Source: Rhodospirillales bacterium (GTDB lineage: Bacteria; Pseudomonadota; Alphaproteobacteria; Rhodospirillales; Casp-alpha2). Taken from it: DNA of 64,000 nt. Below the pieces are notes generated by a model that ran no database searches, was not told where the DNA came from, and worked only from the letters and a program-made list of their open reading frames with translations. Shown here piece by piece: positions 1-9,060 of the stretch (positions within the stretch are counted from its first letter, which is position 1; every line of letters begins with the position of its first letter). The position numbers and the translations under genes are program-made. The stretch lies in assembly GCA_021775095.1 (NCBI GenBank), contig JAJFII010000057.1, positions 62,001 through 126,000 of the forward strand, in the 5' to 3' direction.

Positions 1-553
1 CTTCGACAAAACCCGGTGTGAACGGACCATATTGGCCGCGCCGCTCATCCTGACCACCGGATGACAGGGTGGTGATGGTGGTGCCATGGTAATCACGCTC
101 GCGATACAGGATCTTATACTTTTTCCCCTCATATTTGTTGTGGGAAATCTGACGGACGATTTTGTAGGCCTTTTCGTTGGCTTCGGAACCGGAGTTGGAA
201 TAATAAACGCGGCTTAACCCGGGCATTTTTGCGATCAGTTTTTCCGCAAAACGGGCCCCCGGAATGGTTCCGGCAGATCCGGCAAAATAGTTCATTTTGA
301 CCAACTGATCGCGGACCGCATCGGCAATGGTGGCGCGGCCATAGCCGACGTTTACCGTCCAGACACCACCGGAAACCGCGTCTAAAAGTTCCCGGCCCGT
401 CTGGTTCCATACGCGCATGCCTTTGCCCTCAACGATGATCAGGGGGTCCTGCGCTTCGAATTTTTTATGCTGTACCAAATGATGCCAGATGTGGGCCCGA
501 TCACTTTCGATTACGTCATCCAGGTTGTTGGTTGCTTCAAATGATAAGTTCAT
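1..553 (-). CDS. class III PLP-dependent aminotransferase, N-terminal part (taurine-pyruvate aminotransferase-like)
   Basis: The gene reads leftward and runs off the window edge, so only about 184 N-terminal residues are visible. From the ATG at 553 the translation begins MNLSFEATNNLDDVIESDRA and continues with segments typical of class III (omega-type) aminotransferases: an IIVEGKGMRVWNQTG strand, DAVSGGVWTVNVGYG, and the SNSGSEANEKAYKIVRQ cofactor-phosphate segment. The PLP lysine lies outside the window. The early WHHLVQHK and SGGVWTVNVGYGR stretches resemble taurine-pyruvate aminotransferase, but substrate cannot be fixed from half a protein. It would act in the cytoplasm, moving an omega-amino group to a keto acid. 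The nearest gene on the same strand is UDP-glucuronate decarboxylase, about 230 bp upstream, with no obvious operon link. Confidence 0.85.
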   Translation of the reverse strand, partial: MNLSFEATNNLDDVIESDRAHIWHHLVQHKKFEAQDPLIIVEGKGMRVWNQTGRELLDAVSGGVWTVNVGYGRATIADAVRDQLVKMNYFAGSAGTIPGARFAEKLIAKMPGLSRVYYSNSGSEANEKAYKIVRQISHNKYEGKKYKILYRERDYHGTTITTLSSGGQDERRGQYGPFTPGFVE

Positions 554-782
554 CTCTATAATTCCGATGCTTCACGGTGTGAATAAGGTATACGGATCCA
601 AGGGGTATCACCGGTTTTTTAAAACCGTGCCGGCAGCGGTCCCTTGTTTCGTAAGGCACGCCTATGACAGCACCAGTACCGGTCTTACCGTTAGCACCAG
701 AATGCCATATTAGACCGGTCCAGCTAAAAACCGCAGGAACCGGCCTGACCTCTTTTATCGGGCCGTAAACACCAGCCCTGTA

Positions 783-1730
783 TCAGGCGGTTAGATAGGC
801 CCTGAAATAATCGATGGTTTTTTGCAGTCCCGTCTGCAACTGAACGGTCGGTTGCCAGTTTAGGTGTTTTACGGCCAGGGAAATATCCGGTTGACGCTGC
901 AGCGGATCGTCCTGCGGCAACGGGGCATAGACCAATTGGGATTTTGCACCGGTAAGTTTAATGACCGTTTGCGCCAGATCTTTGATTGTAAATTCATTGG
1001 GATTGCCCAGATTGATCGGTCCTGAGACCTCGTCATCGGCGTCCATCATCCGCACGAAACCTTCCACCAGATCATCGACATAACAAAAGGAACGGGTTTG
1101 CAATCCGTCGCCATAAATCGTAATCGCCTCGCCGCGCAGGGCCTGCATGATAAAATTGGAAACCACCCGACCGTCATTGGGATGCATTCTCGGGCCATAC
1201 GTATTAAAAATTCGAACCACTCGGATGTTCAAATCGTGTTGGCGTTTGTAGTCAAAAAACAAAGTTTCGGCGCATCGTTTTCCTTCGTCGTAACAGGAAC
1301 GGGGGCCAATGGGGTTTACATTGCCGTTGTAGGATTCGGGTTGCGGGTGGACGATGGGGTCGCCATAGACTTCACTGGTCGACGCCTGGAAAATTTTCGC
1401 CCCCGTCCGTTTCGCCAGCCCCAACATGTTGATGGCACCGTGAACGCTGGTTTTTGTCGTTTGCACCGGGTCAAATTGGTAGTGAACAGGTGACGCCGGG
1501 CAGGCCAGATTGTAAATTTCATCGACTTCCACATACAGGGGAAAGGTCACGTCGTGGCGCATTAATTCGAAATGCGGGTTATCCAGTAACGGGACGATAT
1601 TATCCTTGGTTCCGGTAAAAAAATTATCGGCACAGATCACGTCGTGGCCTTCGCCGACCAGCCGATCACACAGGTGGGAGCCCAAAAATCCAGCCCCCCC
1701 GGTAACCAAAATTCGTTTTCTTGAATGCAT
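783..1730 (-). CDS. uxs: UDP-glucuronate decarboxylase (UDP-xylose synthase), extended SDR
   Basis: Converts UDP-glucuronate to UDP-xylose with bound NAD+, supplying xylose or a 4-keto-pentose precursor for surface polysaccharide. The 315-residue protein has the size of the bacterial UXS family. The Rossmann motif [10 protein letters not shown] lies at residues 9-18, the active-site TSE at 118-120, and the catalytic Tyr147/Lys151 pair in [15 protein letters not shown] and [10 protein letters not shown] are family-typical substrate-binding segments. The start is an ATG. No other sugar-nucleotide gene lies next to it here, although the fusion protein at 34-36 kb and the OGT at 56-59 kb are possible distant glycan partners. 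The adjacent DUF1223 gene on the same strand is separated by about 100 bp and has no known functional tie. Confidence 0.93.
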   Translation of the reverse strand: MHSRKRILVTGGAGFLGSHLCDRLVGEGHDVICADNFFTGTKDNIVPLLDNPHFELMRHDVTFPLYVEVDEIYNLACPASPVHYQFDPVQTTKTSVHGAINMLGLAKRTGAKIFQASTSEVYGDPIVHPQPESYNGNVNPIGPRSCYDEGKRCAETLFFDYKRQHDLNIRVVRIFNTYGPRMHPNDGRVVSNFIMQALRGEAITIYGDGLQTRSFCYVDDLVEGFVRMMDADDEVSGPINLGNPNEFTIKDLAQTVIKLTGAKSQLVYAPLPQDDPLQRQPDISLAVKHLNWQPTVQLQTGLQKTIDYFRAYLTA

Positions 1731-1831
1731 ATTCAGACGCGCGCCTCACCAAATGTGGATGGGGCGGAGCTTATCACCGCGTCGCAAAAGATACAAAACC
1801 TATGAACAGCCGATGATTGTCTGTCCGAAGG

Positions 1832-2599
1832 TTACGAAGCGCGGTTGGTGGGGCAGTAAGCGGCGCCAAGAATCGGTGTGCCCGGGGCCTGCTGGACCAG
1901 TATCGCACAGCCCATTCCCGCAGGTTCAGCTGGCCCCATGACGCGTACAGCCAGGGATGAGCCCGTCCAGTCGGCTATTTTGTGCAGTTTGGTGACGATG
2001 TGATGACTGGTCAGGTTTTTGCCCTTGTTTTCGCCCGATCGAACCTTGGTCTCGATAGTGCGATGGAACAGCACCATCCAGACCGATGCGGAACCGCCAC
2101 CGGTCCCCGCAACCCGGACATTCAGGAAATTGGTATCGGCAGTTTGCACATGCACAGCCAGTGGTTTTTGTCTGGATTGCGCGTGCCGACGAATGGCCCG
2201 CTCGACTTTAGGTTTTTGCGAACCGACGGTTTCCATACTGCCGCCAATGACCATTTGCGGCGTATAGACGCCGCCGGTATTACGAATTTGCAAATTATAA
2301 CTGCGTTGACGCCGGGTGTTCTCGGCACTGGAAAACGGGTCCTTCCATTTGCCGGCGCTGCCGTAAACCAGATCATCCCAGTAGTCGACGTGAAATTCGA
2401 GCGCAATGACATCGGGGCGGCTTGTCAGGTCGCCCAGATAGGCCTCCGCCGGAGGACAGGAATAACACCCTTGCGAGGTGAATAATTCGACAACGGTCGG
2501 TGTCGGTTCTGCCGTTTGCCCCGGTCGTGCCGGCGCAACCAGAACAAGCGCGGTAGCCAACAAAACCGGCCAAAAGGAACGGGTCCAGAGAGCTCTCAC
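1832..2599 (-). CDS. DUF1223 domain protein, exported thioredoxin-fold protein
   Basis: DUF1223 proteins have a thioredoxin-like fold, and their biochemical role is not established. The 255-residue product starts with a hydrophobic signal sequence (about residues 8-27) and then has the family signature VVELFTSQGCYSCPPAEAYL with a CxxC pair at Cys45/Cys48. This suggests periplasmic redox chemistry, although that is inference. The start is GTG, preceded by AAAGGAC at good spacing. It lies just downstream of the large hybrid kinase gene's 3' end on the same strand. A shared regulation cannot be shown. Confidence 0.85.
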   Translation of the reverse strand: MRALWTRSFWPVLLATALVLVAPARPGQTAEPTPTVVELFTSQGCYSCPPAEAYLGDLTSRPDVIALEFHVDYWDDLVYGSAGKWKDPFSSAENTRRQRSYNLQIRNTGGVYTPQMVIGGSMETVGSQKPKVERAIRRHAQSRQKPLAVHVQTADTNFLNVRVAGTGGGSASVWMVLFHRTIETKVRSGENKGKNLTSHHIVTKLHKIADWTGSSLAVRVMGPAEPAGMGCAILVQQAPGTPILGAAYCPTNRAS

Positions 2600-2709
2600 G
2601 GGTCTGTCCTTTGATCATTTTGAATTGCCGCAAACGATAGACGGCTGCGCAATACATGTAAAATAGCGGTTCTTCACATTTGTGCGAGATCACACGCTTT
2701 CCCGTTGTC

Positions 2710-5700
2710 TCATTCGGGAAAGCAGTTGTCCCACCAGATGACGGTTGCGGCGCTCGCCGTTTCGATTTTTGATAATACCTGGCGAACAGCGTCCATATCG
2801 GTCGATTGATTTTCGGCGAGGCTGGCCAGGGCCGACAACCGCACCGCAAACATCGACCCACAGGACCCTTTAATCGCGTGCGACGCGGCAACTATCTTTT
2901 CGGGATCAGCCGTGTCGACGCCGTCGCGCAACTCCTGCAGGCGCTCCGATAATGAAATTTTGACCGTGGTCAGAAGGGTTTTTATCATTTCCGGTTCCAG
3001 CTGATTGCAAAATTCGTCAAAATTTGCCTGGTCGCCAATGGGTAGATTATCGGTTTCCCCTTCGGCTTCTGATTTCGGCGGTTCCCGGGGTTCGGTCTGG
3101 GGTGTTTGGGCCGGTTGGGGGTCGGCGTTCCGATTGAATTTGTTCAATATTTCCGCCAATTGTCGTTCGGTAAATGGTTTGGTTAATACGTCATTCATGC
3201 CGGCTTCCCTGAAATGACGGTGACGTTCAGCAAAAGCCTCCGCCGTCAGGCCAACGATCGGCAGATCATCGGCGTCAAATCCCGATTGCCGGATCCGTCG
3301 GGTCGCTTCAATACCGTCCATTTCAGGCATGTGAACGTCCATCAGGATGAGATCCGCCCAATCGTCCCACGCGGCGGCAACGGCAAGTTTTCCGTTTTCT
3401 ACATGCCGAACCGCGTGGCCAAATTTTTCCAGAAAGGATTTTGCGATCATTGCATTGACCGGATTGTCTTCCGCCACCAGGATTTTCATGGGTTGGGAAT
3501 GGTTAATTTCTTCCAACAGAGTGGACCGTTGGATTTTCTTGGCTTCTTCTGCGTCTGCTTTGTGGAACGGCAGAGTGACAATAAACCGTGAACCCCTGCC
3601 GATTTCGCTTTCGGCTTCGATGGTGCCGCCCATCAAATCACTCAACTGCCGGACGATAGACAGGCCCAGGCCGGTGCCGCCAAATTTTCGGGTGATGGAA
3701 TTATCTTCCTGAGTAAAAGCATCAAAAATTGCATCCAACCGGTCGGGGGTTATGCCCGATCCGGTATCTTCAATAACAAATCTCAAGGTTACATCTCGAA
3801 ATCCACTGTGCGCGCCTGGTTTTGGTTTTTTTTGCGAGATGGAAAGGTTGACACCACCCTTATCGGTAAATTTGATGGCATTACTTAACAGGTTCCACAG
3901 GATTTGCCGTAAGCGAATGGGGTCGCCTATGAGGACCAGGTTGGAATTAAAGCTGTCGCTGACTTTAAGTTTCAGCCCCTTGTCGTCAGCCAGACCCTGG
4001 AAGGGCGTGGCGATGACAGAGACCAAATCTCGCAACAGGAAAGTTGTGTTTTCAAGCTCCAAACCGCCCGCTTCGATTTTGCTCATGTCAAGAACATCAT
4101 TGATAATCGCCAAGAGGGTTTGGCCGGACGATAGAATGGTTTCAACCTTGCTTAATTGATCCCGGTCAAGATCCGAGCCCATTAACAATTGGGCAAGGCC
4201 CAGGACACCATTGAGGGGGGTGCGGATTTCGTGGCTCATGGTTGAGAGAAAGTTTGATTTTGCCTTGTTTGCTTCCTGTGCTTTTTCGTTGGCCTGGATG
4301 ATTTCCCGCTGTGCCTGACGTTGTTCGGTCACATCGCGGCCGACGGATTGGTACATGAAAATTTTCCCATCGGCGTCGAACTGGGCAAAATTTGACCATT
4401 CCAGGTCGCGCAATAGGCCGTCATGGCGCAGCAATTGATTTTCGTTTCTTTGGATCGCGTTTTCCGGGGTAAACGACTTGAAGTAGGAAATCAGGTTTTG
4501 CGTAATGTCCTGGGGAACATCGTCGAACATTGACGAGCCCAACAGATTTTGTTCCTCTGCGTTGACAAACTCACAATAGGCGCGATTTACAAAGGTCAGT
4601 TTCCAGTCCGGCGAAAACCGGGTGATCAGGTCATTTTGCATATTAACGATCATCTGGAACTGCGCTTCACGAACGCTCAATTCCTGTTCAATTTTTTTGC
4701 GATCCGTAATGTCCGTACTGACGCTGCCGATGCCAATCAGTTTTTGATTTGACGCATAAATGGGGAATCTTTCGGTTAAAAAGGTGTATTCCGCTTCGTC
4801 CGGATAGGTGACGGAAAATTCGAAAAGTTTGGATTGATTATCGGCAAGGACACTCTGGTTCTGTTCGGTTACGATTTTGGCGGTCGCCGGCGGGAATATA
4901 TCGTCGACGGTTTTGCCGAGGATCTGGTCGCGCCGCAAACCCAGATTCTTACAGACAATTTCGTTGACCAGAATATAAAACCCGTCGGGATCAATGATCG
5001 TCACGGGCGAAGTGGAGTTTTCAGTGAAAGCCAGCAACTGTGCCTGCTGGTCGAGTAATTGAGTCCGCAGAAGATGCTGTTCTGTGATGTCGACGCCAAT
5101 GCCGCGGTAACCGGTGAACTTATTTTGGCGATCGAAAATAGCCCGGCCACTGTTGCTCATCACCCGCAGTCCACCATCGGCGCGCCGATAGGAGAAACGG
5201 AAATTATCGAAATCTTGGTGGGCGTCAAGCTGATCGAGAAATTCAAGCCAGGTGTCGCGTTCCTCTGGAAATTGTTCCTTGTACATTTCGCGGCGGGTCC
5301 GTCCAATCAGGTTGCCACTTGGTTTGCCCGAGGTTTTTTCATAGGCGTCGGATACAAAGGTATATCGCAGCTCCGCATCCATCTCCCAAAACCAGTCTGA
5401 GGCAATTTCCGCATAATCGCGAAACCGTTGCTGCGTTTCTCGAATTTCATCGGTGCGCATCTGCACTCGGGCTTCAAGGTTGGAATTTATTTGCTCGATG
5501 GTTGCCTGAGCTTCGACGGCGTCGGTGATGTCGAGGTGCCAGATTGCGAGCCCCGGCTGTCCTTCAAAAGTGGTCACCTGGGAATTCATCAGGACCCACC
5601 ATTTGGAGCCGTCCAGACGCAGCCGAAGGGCCTTAAAATTGATCAGGCTCTTGCCGGAGTGGACGAGTTCATTGACTTGTTGTAAATGGTCCTGATCCGC

Positions 5701-5850
5701 CCAACTGTCGCTAACGTTTTTAGTCAGTAAATCGTCGACAGATGTGGCACCAAACATTGCCACGAGTTTTTCGTTAACAAAAACCCGCTCGTTGGTCTTC
5801 GGATTAAGGATCGCCAATCCAATGGGGCTGGTATCAAGTATATGCCGCAT
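2710..5850 (-). CDS. four-PAS hybrid sensor histidine kinase with receiver and Hpt domains
   Basis: A soluble multi-sensor phosphorelay protein of about 1046 residues with no transmembrane segment. In order it shows PAS (about 1-120), a coiled linker, three more PAS/PAC units (about 140-265, 270-390, 395-515), a HisKA box FLSTMSHEIRTPLNG, an HATPase with N-box LLSNAIKF and G-boxes DTGSGI and GGTGLGLS, a receiver domain (MKILVAEDN, phospho-acceptor in ILMDVHMPEMDG, Lys in LTKPF) and a C-terminal Hpt domain with AASHAIKGSCGSM. It therefore carries every step of a His-Asp-His relay except the final regulator. The ATG at 5850, with AGGGG about 13 nt upstream, is preferred. A GTG at 5886 would add 12 residues. 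No response-regulator gene adjoins it, so its output is unknown. Confidence 0.93.
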   Translation of the reverse strand: MRHILDTSPIGLAILNPKTNERVFVNEKLVAMFGATSVDDLLTKNVSDSWADQDHLQQVNELVHSGKSLINFKALRLRLDGSKWWVLMNSQVTTFEGQPGLAIWHLDITDAVEAQATIEQINSNLEARVQMRTDEIRETQQRFRDYAEIASDWFWEMDAELRYTFVSDAYEKTSGKPSGNLIGRTRREMYKEQFPEERDTWLEFLDQLDAHQDFDNFRFSYRRADGGLRVMSNSGRAIFDRQNKFTGYRGIGVDITEQHLLRTQLLDQQAQLLAFTENSTSPVTIIDPDGFYILVNEIVCKNLGLRRDQILGKTVDDIFPPATAKIVTEQNQSVLADNQSKLFEFSVTYPDEAEYTFLTERFPIYASNQKLIGIGSVSTDITDRKKIEQELSVREAQFQMIVNMQNDLITRFSPDWKLTFVNRAYCEFVNAEEQNLLGSSMFDDVPQDITQNLISYFKSFTPENAIQRNENQLLRHDGLLRDLEWSNFAQFDADGKIFMYQSVGRDVTEQRQAQREIIQANEKAQEANKAKSNFLSTMSHEIRTPLNGVLGLAQLLMGSDLDRDQLSKVETILSSGQTLLAIINDVLDMSKIEAGGLELENTTFLLRDLVSVIATPFQGLADDKGLKLKVSDSFNSNLVLIGDPIRLRQILWNLLSNAIKFTDKGGVNLSISQKKPKPGAHSGFRDVTLRFVIEDTGSGITPDRLDAIFDAFTQEDNSITRKFGGTGLGLSIVRQLSDLMGGTIEAESEIGRGSRFIVTLPFHKADAEEAKKIQRSTLLEEINHSQPMKILVAEDNPVNAMIAKSFLEKFGHAVRHVENGKLAVAAAWDDWADLILMDVHMPEMDGIEATRRIRQSGFDADDLPIVGLTAEAFAERHRHFREAGMNDVLTKPFTERQLAEILNKFNRNADPQPAQTPQTEPREPPKSEAEGETDNLPIGDQANFDEFCNQLEPEMIKTLLTTVKISLSERLQELRDGVDTADPEKIVAASHAIKGSCGSMFAVRLSALASLAENQSTDMDAVRQVLSKIETASAATVIWWDNCFPE

Positions 5851-5966
5851 AGGCTGGTTATAACCCCTTATATCGGGTGAATACACCCTTAGGCATGACG
5901 GTTGCCGGTGAATGTATCGGAACTGTCACGGCGAACGGTGGTTTAAAATTGATTTTCGCACAGATA

Positions 5967-6947
5967 TTATTTCTGCACATCAAGGACCTCTGGATTTATG
6001 ACGGCGATTGGCGTCATCTGTTCATAGGAAATAATCTGGTCAAAGATATCGGCAAACTGTATTTCGTATTCGTCTATAGTCACATATCCGATATGCGGTG
6101 TGCACAACAGGTTTTTCAGGTGCAGCAGCGGGTGGTCGGGGTCGTGCAGGGGTTCGTCGTCATAAACATCGACGGCGGCCGAACCCGGGTGTCCGGCGTT
6201 CAGTGCGGTGACCAGGGCACCGGGCGCGATCAGCCCGGCGCGACTGGTATTGACCAAAAGTGCAGAGGGTTTCATGCGAGCAAGATCCGCAGCGGTTACA
6301 ATTCCCCGCGTCGCCTCATAAAGCCGCATGTGCAAAGACAAAACATCGCTGGATTCGAAAAAAACCTGTTTGCTGGCGGCCACAGTAAACCCGTCCCGCC
6401 GAGCCCGCGTACGGGACTCGGCGCTGGCCCAGACGAGAACGTTCATGGCGAAGGACCTGCCGTAATCGGCGACCACCCGTCCGATTCGCCCATAGCCGAA
6501 TATACCCAAAGTTTTGCCCCGCAAGGTCCGGCCCATTGCCGATTGCCAGTTGCCGGCTTTCAGAGATGCCGATTGTTCGGGGATCTTGCGCATGGCGGCA
6601 AGAATTAACCCCCAGGTCAGTTCGGCGGTGGCATAGGAGGGTGATCCCGGATGTTGGCTGGACGACAGAATAACCCCGAACCGGGTACAGGCGTCAACAT
6701 CGATGTGTGGGTAAACACTGCGCTGGCTGATGATTTTCAGGTTAGGCAGCCGCGCCAACAGCTCGGCTGTGATTTGAGTGCGTTCACGTATTAATACCAA
6801 CACTTCGGCGTCCGCAATTCGCGTTGCCAGGCTGTCAACATCCTGAACACGGTCGTTCCATATGGTGACCTCGTGATGGTTTATTTTGTTAAAACAATCC
6901 AGGGTGCGCAGGGTATCGAAATAGTCATCGAGAATGGTGATTTTCAT
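5967..6947 (-). CDS. D-2-hydroxyacid dehydrogenase family protein (NAD-binding)
   Basis: A 326-residue member of the D-isomer specific 2-hydroxyacid dehydrogenase family, which reversibly reduces 2-keto acids with NAD(P)H. The nucleotide-binding motif GYGRIG is at residues 151-156. The catalytic triad reads Arg236 (VNTSRAG), Glu265 (DVYDDEPL) and His285 (CTPHIGY). The substrate is not predictable from sequence; phosphoglycerate-type and glyoxylate-type enzymes share this pattern. The ATG at 6947 opens the usual MKITILDDY start. An in-frame ATG-AAA-TTA-ATG upstream lies inside the palindromic element that ends 16 bp before this start, so a repeat-derived N-terminal extension is possible. No good Shine-Dalgarno is seen before 6947. 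Confidence 0.9.
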   Translation of the reverse strand: MKITILDDYFDTLRTLDCFNKINHHEVTIWNDRVQDVDSLATRIADAEVLVLIRERTQITAELLARLPNLKIISQRSVYPHIDVDACTRFGVILSSSQHPGSPSYATAELTWGLILAAMRKIPEQSASLKAGNWQSAMGRTLRGKTLGIFGYGRIGRVVADYGRSFAMNVLVWASAESRTRARRDGFTVAASKQVFFESSDVLSLHMRLYEATRGIVTAADLARMKPSALLVNTSRAGLIAPGALVTALNAGHPGSAAVDVYDDEPLHDPDHPLLHLKNLLCTPHIGYVTIDEYEIQFADIFDQIISYEQMTPIAVINPEVLDVQK

Positions 6948-6962
6948 GGCGGCGTCGCTGCT

Positions 6963-7228
6963 AGGGTCAGGTCCCATTAATTTCATGCAATTCTGTTTGT
7001 CCGTAAGCTTACGAATACAAGAAAACAAGCGCAAGGACATGCTGGCCATATTCGAGCCTTGTTTTCGCACAAGGCGTGAGCTTACGGACAACCCCTTGGG
7101 GCGGGGCGCTTTATCTCTCTGGCTTCGTTGAAAAAACTTGAAAACCGTGGGTTTTCCTGTGTCTTTCCGCCTAACCGATAAGATAAATCGCCTCCGCAGA
7201 ATGGATCAAATTAATGGGTCCTGACCCT
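6963..7228. repeat. MITE/REP-like palindromic element with nested inverted repeats
   Basis: The element is bounded by 21-bp terminal inverted repeats at 6963-6983 and 7208-7228 that match at 20 of 21 positions, with core GGGTCAGG-CCCATTAATTT. A second, perfect 13-bp inverted repeat (TTGTCCGTAAGCT at 6997-7009, its complement at 7079-7091) is nested inside. A third (GAAAACAAG at 7021-7029, CTTGTTTTC at 7058-7066) forms the inner stem. The left part can therefore fold into one long cruciform. No transposase frame is present, so it would be non-autonomous. A solo copy of the terminal repeat occurs at 12956-12976. The GGGTCAGG core resembles repeats mobilised by REP-associated Y1 transposases; that link is inference. 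Confidence 0.75.
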
Positions 7229-7254
7229 TATGTATCGTGAATCTGCTAAATATA

Positions 7255-7290
7255 CCCCAGCCCCTCTCTTGGTAAAGAGTTGGGCTGGGG
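7255..7290 (-). terminator. long hairpin downstream of the 80-aa gene, terminator-like
   Basis: CCCCAGCCC at 7255-7263 pairs perfectly with GGGCTGGGG at 7282-7290, and an inner CTCTT/AAGAG stem extends the hairpin. Read on the minus strand it lies 20 bp after the stop of the small gene and is followed by TATATTTA, a modest T-rich tail. It probably ends that transcript. The weak T-run leaves some doubt. Confidence 0.5.
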
Positions 7291-7310
7291 AGGTGCGGGA
7301 AAGAAGAGTT

Positions 7311-7553
7311 TTAGGGCGCCGCCGGAGCTCGACCCTTTTGCGATAAAAACCGTTTACCGGCCTCCGTCGCGACCACCCGGACGCCCAAAACACGGTCATG
7401 CTGGCGCACCAGGTATCCGCTGTCGACGGCGTCTTCCCACACCGTCAAGCGCGGACAGGAGGTTTTCCATGCGTCCATGACATCCGCATAGGGCCGGGGT
7501 TCTTTTGCAACCCACTCAACCAGATCCAGCACCAAAGGTTCAATATTCTGCAT
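7311..7553 (-). CDS. small uncharacterised protein, winged-helix-like
   Basis: An 80-residue protein starting MQNIEPLVLDLVEWVAKEPR. It is compact, without signal peptide, membrane segment or cysteine cluster. The pattern of an N-terminal helical part, SCPRLTVWEDAVDSGYLVR, then a strand-like VLGVRVVATEAGKRFL, resembles a small winged-helix fold of the kind seen in short DNA-binding or adaptor proteins. This is only a structural impression. It is divergent from the AtuA operon with about 136 bp between the start codons, so it might regulate or share a promoter with that operon. A longer frame upstream runs antisense into atuA and is not used. Confidence 0.6.
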   Translation of the reverse strand: MQNIEPLVLDLVEWVAKEPRPYADVMDAWKTSCPRLTVWEDAVDSGYLVRQHDRVLGVRVVATEAGKRFLSQKGRAPAAP

Positions 7554-7689
7554 CGCCGATTGCCTCCCGAAGTCACACAAAAGATGTCCTGGCAATATAC
7601 CATGAAATTTTTGACGGGGTCCAAAAAACCCAGCCCTTGAATTCCGTGCCAACCTGTTGGCTAATGGGGTGGACATTTTGGGGAGCGGT

Positions 7690-9060
7690 ATGGGTAAAGT
7701 CTTCATAGGTTGCGGCGCCGGATTTTCAGGTGATCGATTTGATGCTGCCAGCGCAGTTGTCGATACCCTGGCGCGCTGTGACGGCGAGCGGTTTTTAATC
7801 TTTGAAGTCTTGGCCGAACGCACCCTGGCAATTGCCCAACGGCTTCGCTTAAACAACCCGGATGCCGGTTATTCTCCTTATCTTGATGCCTATTTGGAAC
7901 CGATCCTGAAAAAGGCCAAAACCCACAAAATCCGGATTGTCTCTAATTTGGGGGCGGCCAATCCAGTGGCGGCCGCCAAACGCGTTCACGCCATTGCCCG
8001 CGAGCAGAAAATTGACGACGTCAAAGTCGCGGTGGTTTTGGGCGATGATTTATTGGGCGTTTACGGACCGGAGGAAATCCAAAAATTACCGACCCTGGAG
8101 GGCATTTCCTTGGGCGACCGGGAGATTATTGCAGCCAATGTCTATTTGGGAGCGCAATCCATTGCCGATGCCCTGGCCTTAAATGTCGATGTCGTGCTGG
8201 TTGGCCGAACGACCGACGCCGCCCTGACTTTGGGTCCATTGCTGCATGTCCACCAGTGGCCGACCGACGATTGGGACCGTTTGGCACAGGGAACCCTGGC
8301 CGGCCATTTGCTGGAATGTGGGGGCCAGGTAACGGGTGCCTATTTTGCGGACCCGGGATTTAAGGAGGTGCCCAACCTGGCCGAAGTTGGTTTCCCCATC
8401 GCCGAAATTGACGCCACCGGTGACCTCGTCATCAGCAAGGCCGATCATACCGGGGGGTTGGTGTCGAAGGCCACTGTCACCGAACAAATCCTCTATGAGA
8501 TGCACGATCCGGGCAATTATTTGACACCGGATGTCACCCTCAATGTGACCGACGTCAAACTGCAGGATCTTGCTGCCGACCGGGTGCGTGTCAGCGGCGC
8601 TCGCGGCAAACCGCCGCCACCGACCCTGAAGGTTACCGTTAGCGTTGACGGCGGCTGGTTGGGCGAAGGGGAAATCACCTATGCCGGACCGAACGCCCTG
8701 GCACGGGCTGAATTGGCGGCAGCGGTTATCTGGCGGCGGAGTCAGATCCTCGGCATTCAGGAACCCTTGCGGGTCGATATTTTTGGCACCGGTGCGGTTC
8801 ATGACAACGACATGTCGGCCAGGCGGCAAAAGCAGAAAATTCCGGCTGATGGCGAATATCGGGTGCGCGCGGCAATTCGCAGCGTCCATAAAAAAACCGC
8901 CCAGCAAATTGCTGATGAAGTCCAAAGCCTCTATTGTTCAGGCCCGGCAGCCGGCGGCGGCGTGCGCCAATATGTCAGCCAACAGGTCAGTACGGCTTCG
9001 GTATTGGTGGCACCGGATATGGTGATCCCCCACGTTCGGGTAGAGCTGGTGTCGGCATGA
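7690..9060 (+). CDS. AtuA family protein (DUF1446), acyl-CoA/terpene catabolism type
   Basis: A 456-residue DUF1446 protein. The family is named for AtuA of the Pseudomonas acyclic terpene utilisation operon, and its exact reaction is unsettled. Diagnostic stretches are FIGCGAGFSGDRFDAA at the N-terminus, IVSNLGAANPVAAAKRVH, VVLVGRTTDAALTLGPL, GHLLECGGQVTGAYFADPG and LVSKATVTEQILYEMHDP. The start is the ATG at 7690 with GGGGAG seven bases upstream. Many family members continue into a C-terminal ferredoxin-fold-like domain; here that domain is a separate downstream gene whose ATG overlaps this stop codon (ATGA). The pair suggests a two-subunit enzyme acting on a branched or terpenoid acyl chain, but the substrate cannot be inferred. 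Confidence 0.88.
   Translation: MGKVFIGCGAGFSGDRFDAASAVVDTLARCDGERFLIFEVLAERTLAIAQRLRLNNPDAGYSPYLDAYLEPILKKAKTHKIRIVSNLGAANPVAAAKRVHAIAREQKIDDVKVAVVLGDDLLGVYGPEEIQKLPTLEGISLGDREIIAANVYLGAQSIADALALNVDVVLVGRTTDAALTLGPLLHVHQWPTDDWDRLAQGTLAGHLLECGGQVTGAYFADPGFKEVPNLAEVGFPIAEIDATGDLVISKADHTGGLVSKATVTEQILYEMHDPGNYLTPDVTLNVTDVKLQDLAADRVRVSGARGKPPPPTLKVTVSVDGGWLGEGEITYAGPNALARAELAAAVIWRRSQILGIQEPLRVDIFGTGAVHDNDMSARRQKQKIPADGEYRVRAAIRSVHKKTAQQIADEVQSLYCSGPAAGGGVRQYVSQQVSTASVLVAPDMVIPHVRVELVSA

Noticed and set aside
5877-6608. 243-codon plus-strand frame over the dehydrogenase
   Set aside because: Antisense shadow; the dehydrogenase motifs on the other strand are complete.
8179-8925. 248-codon frame antisense to atuA
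   Set aside because: Shadow of the atuA reading frame; no family signature and no start signal.
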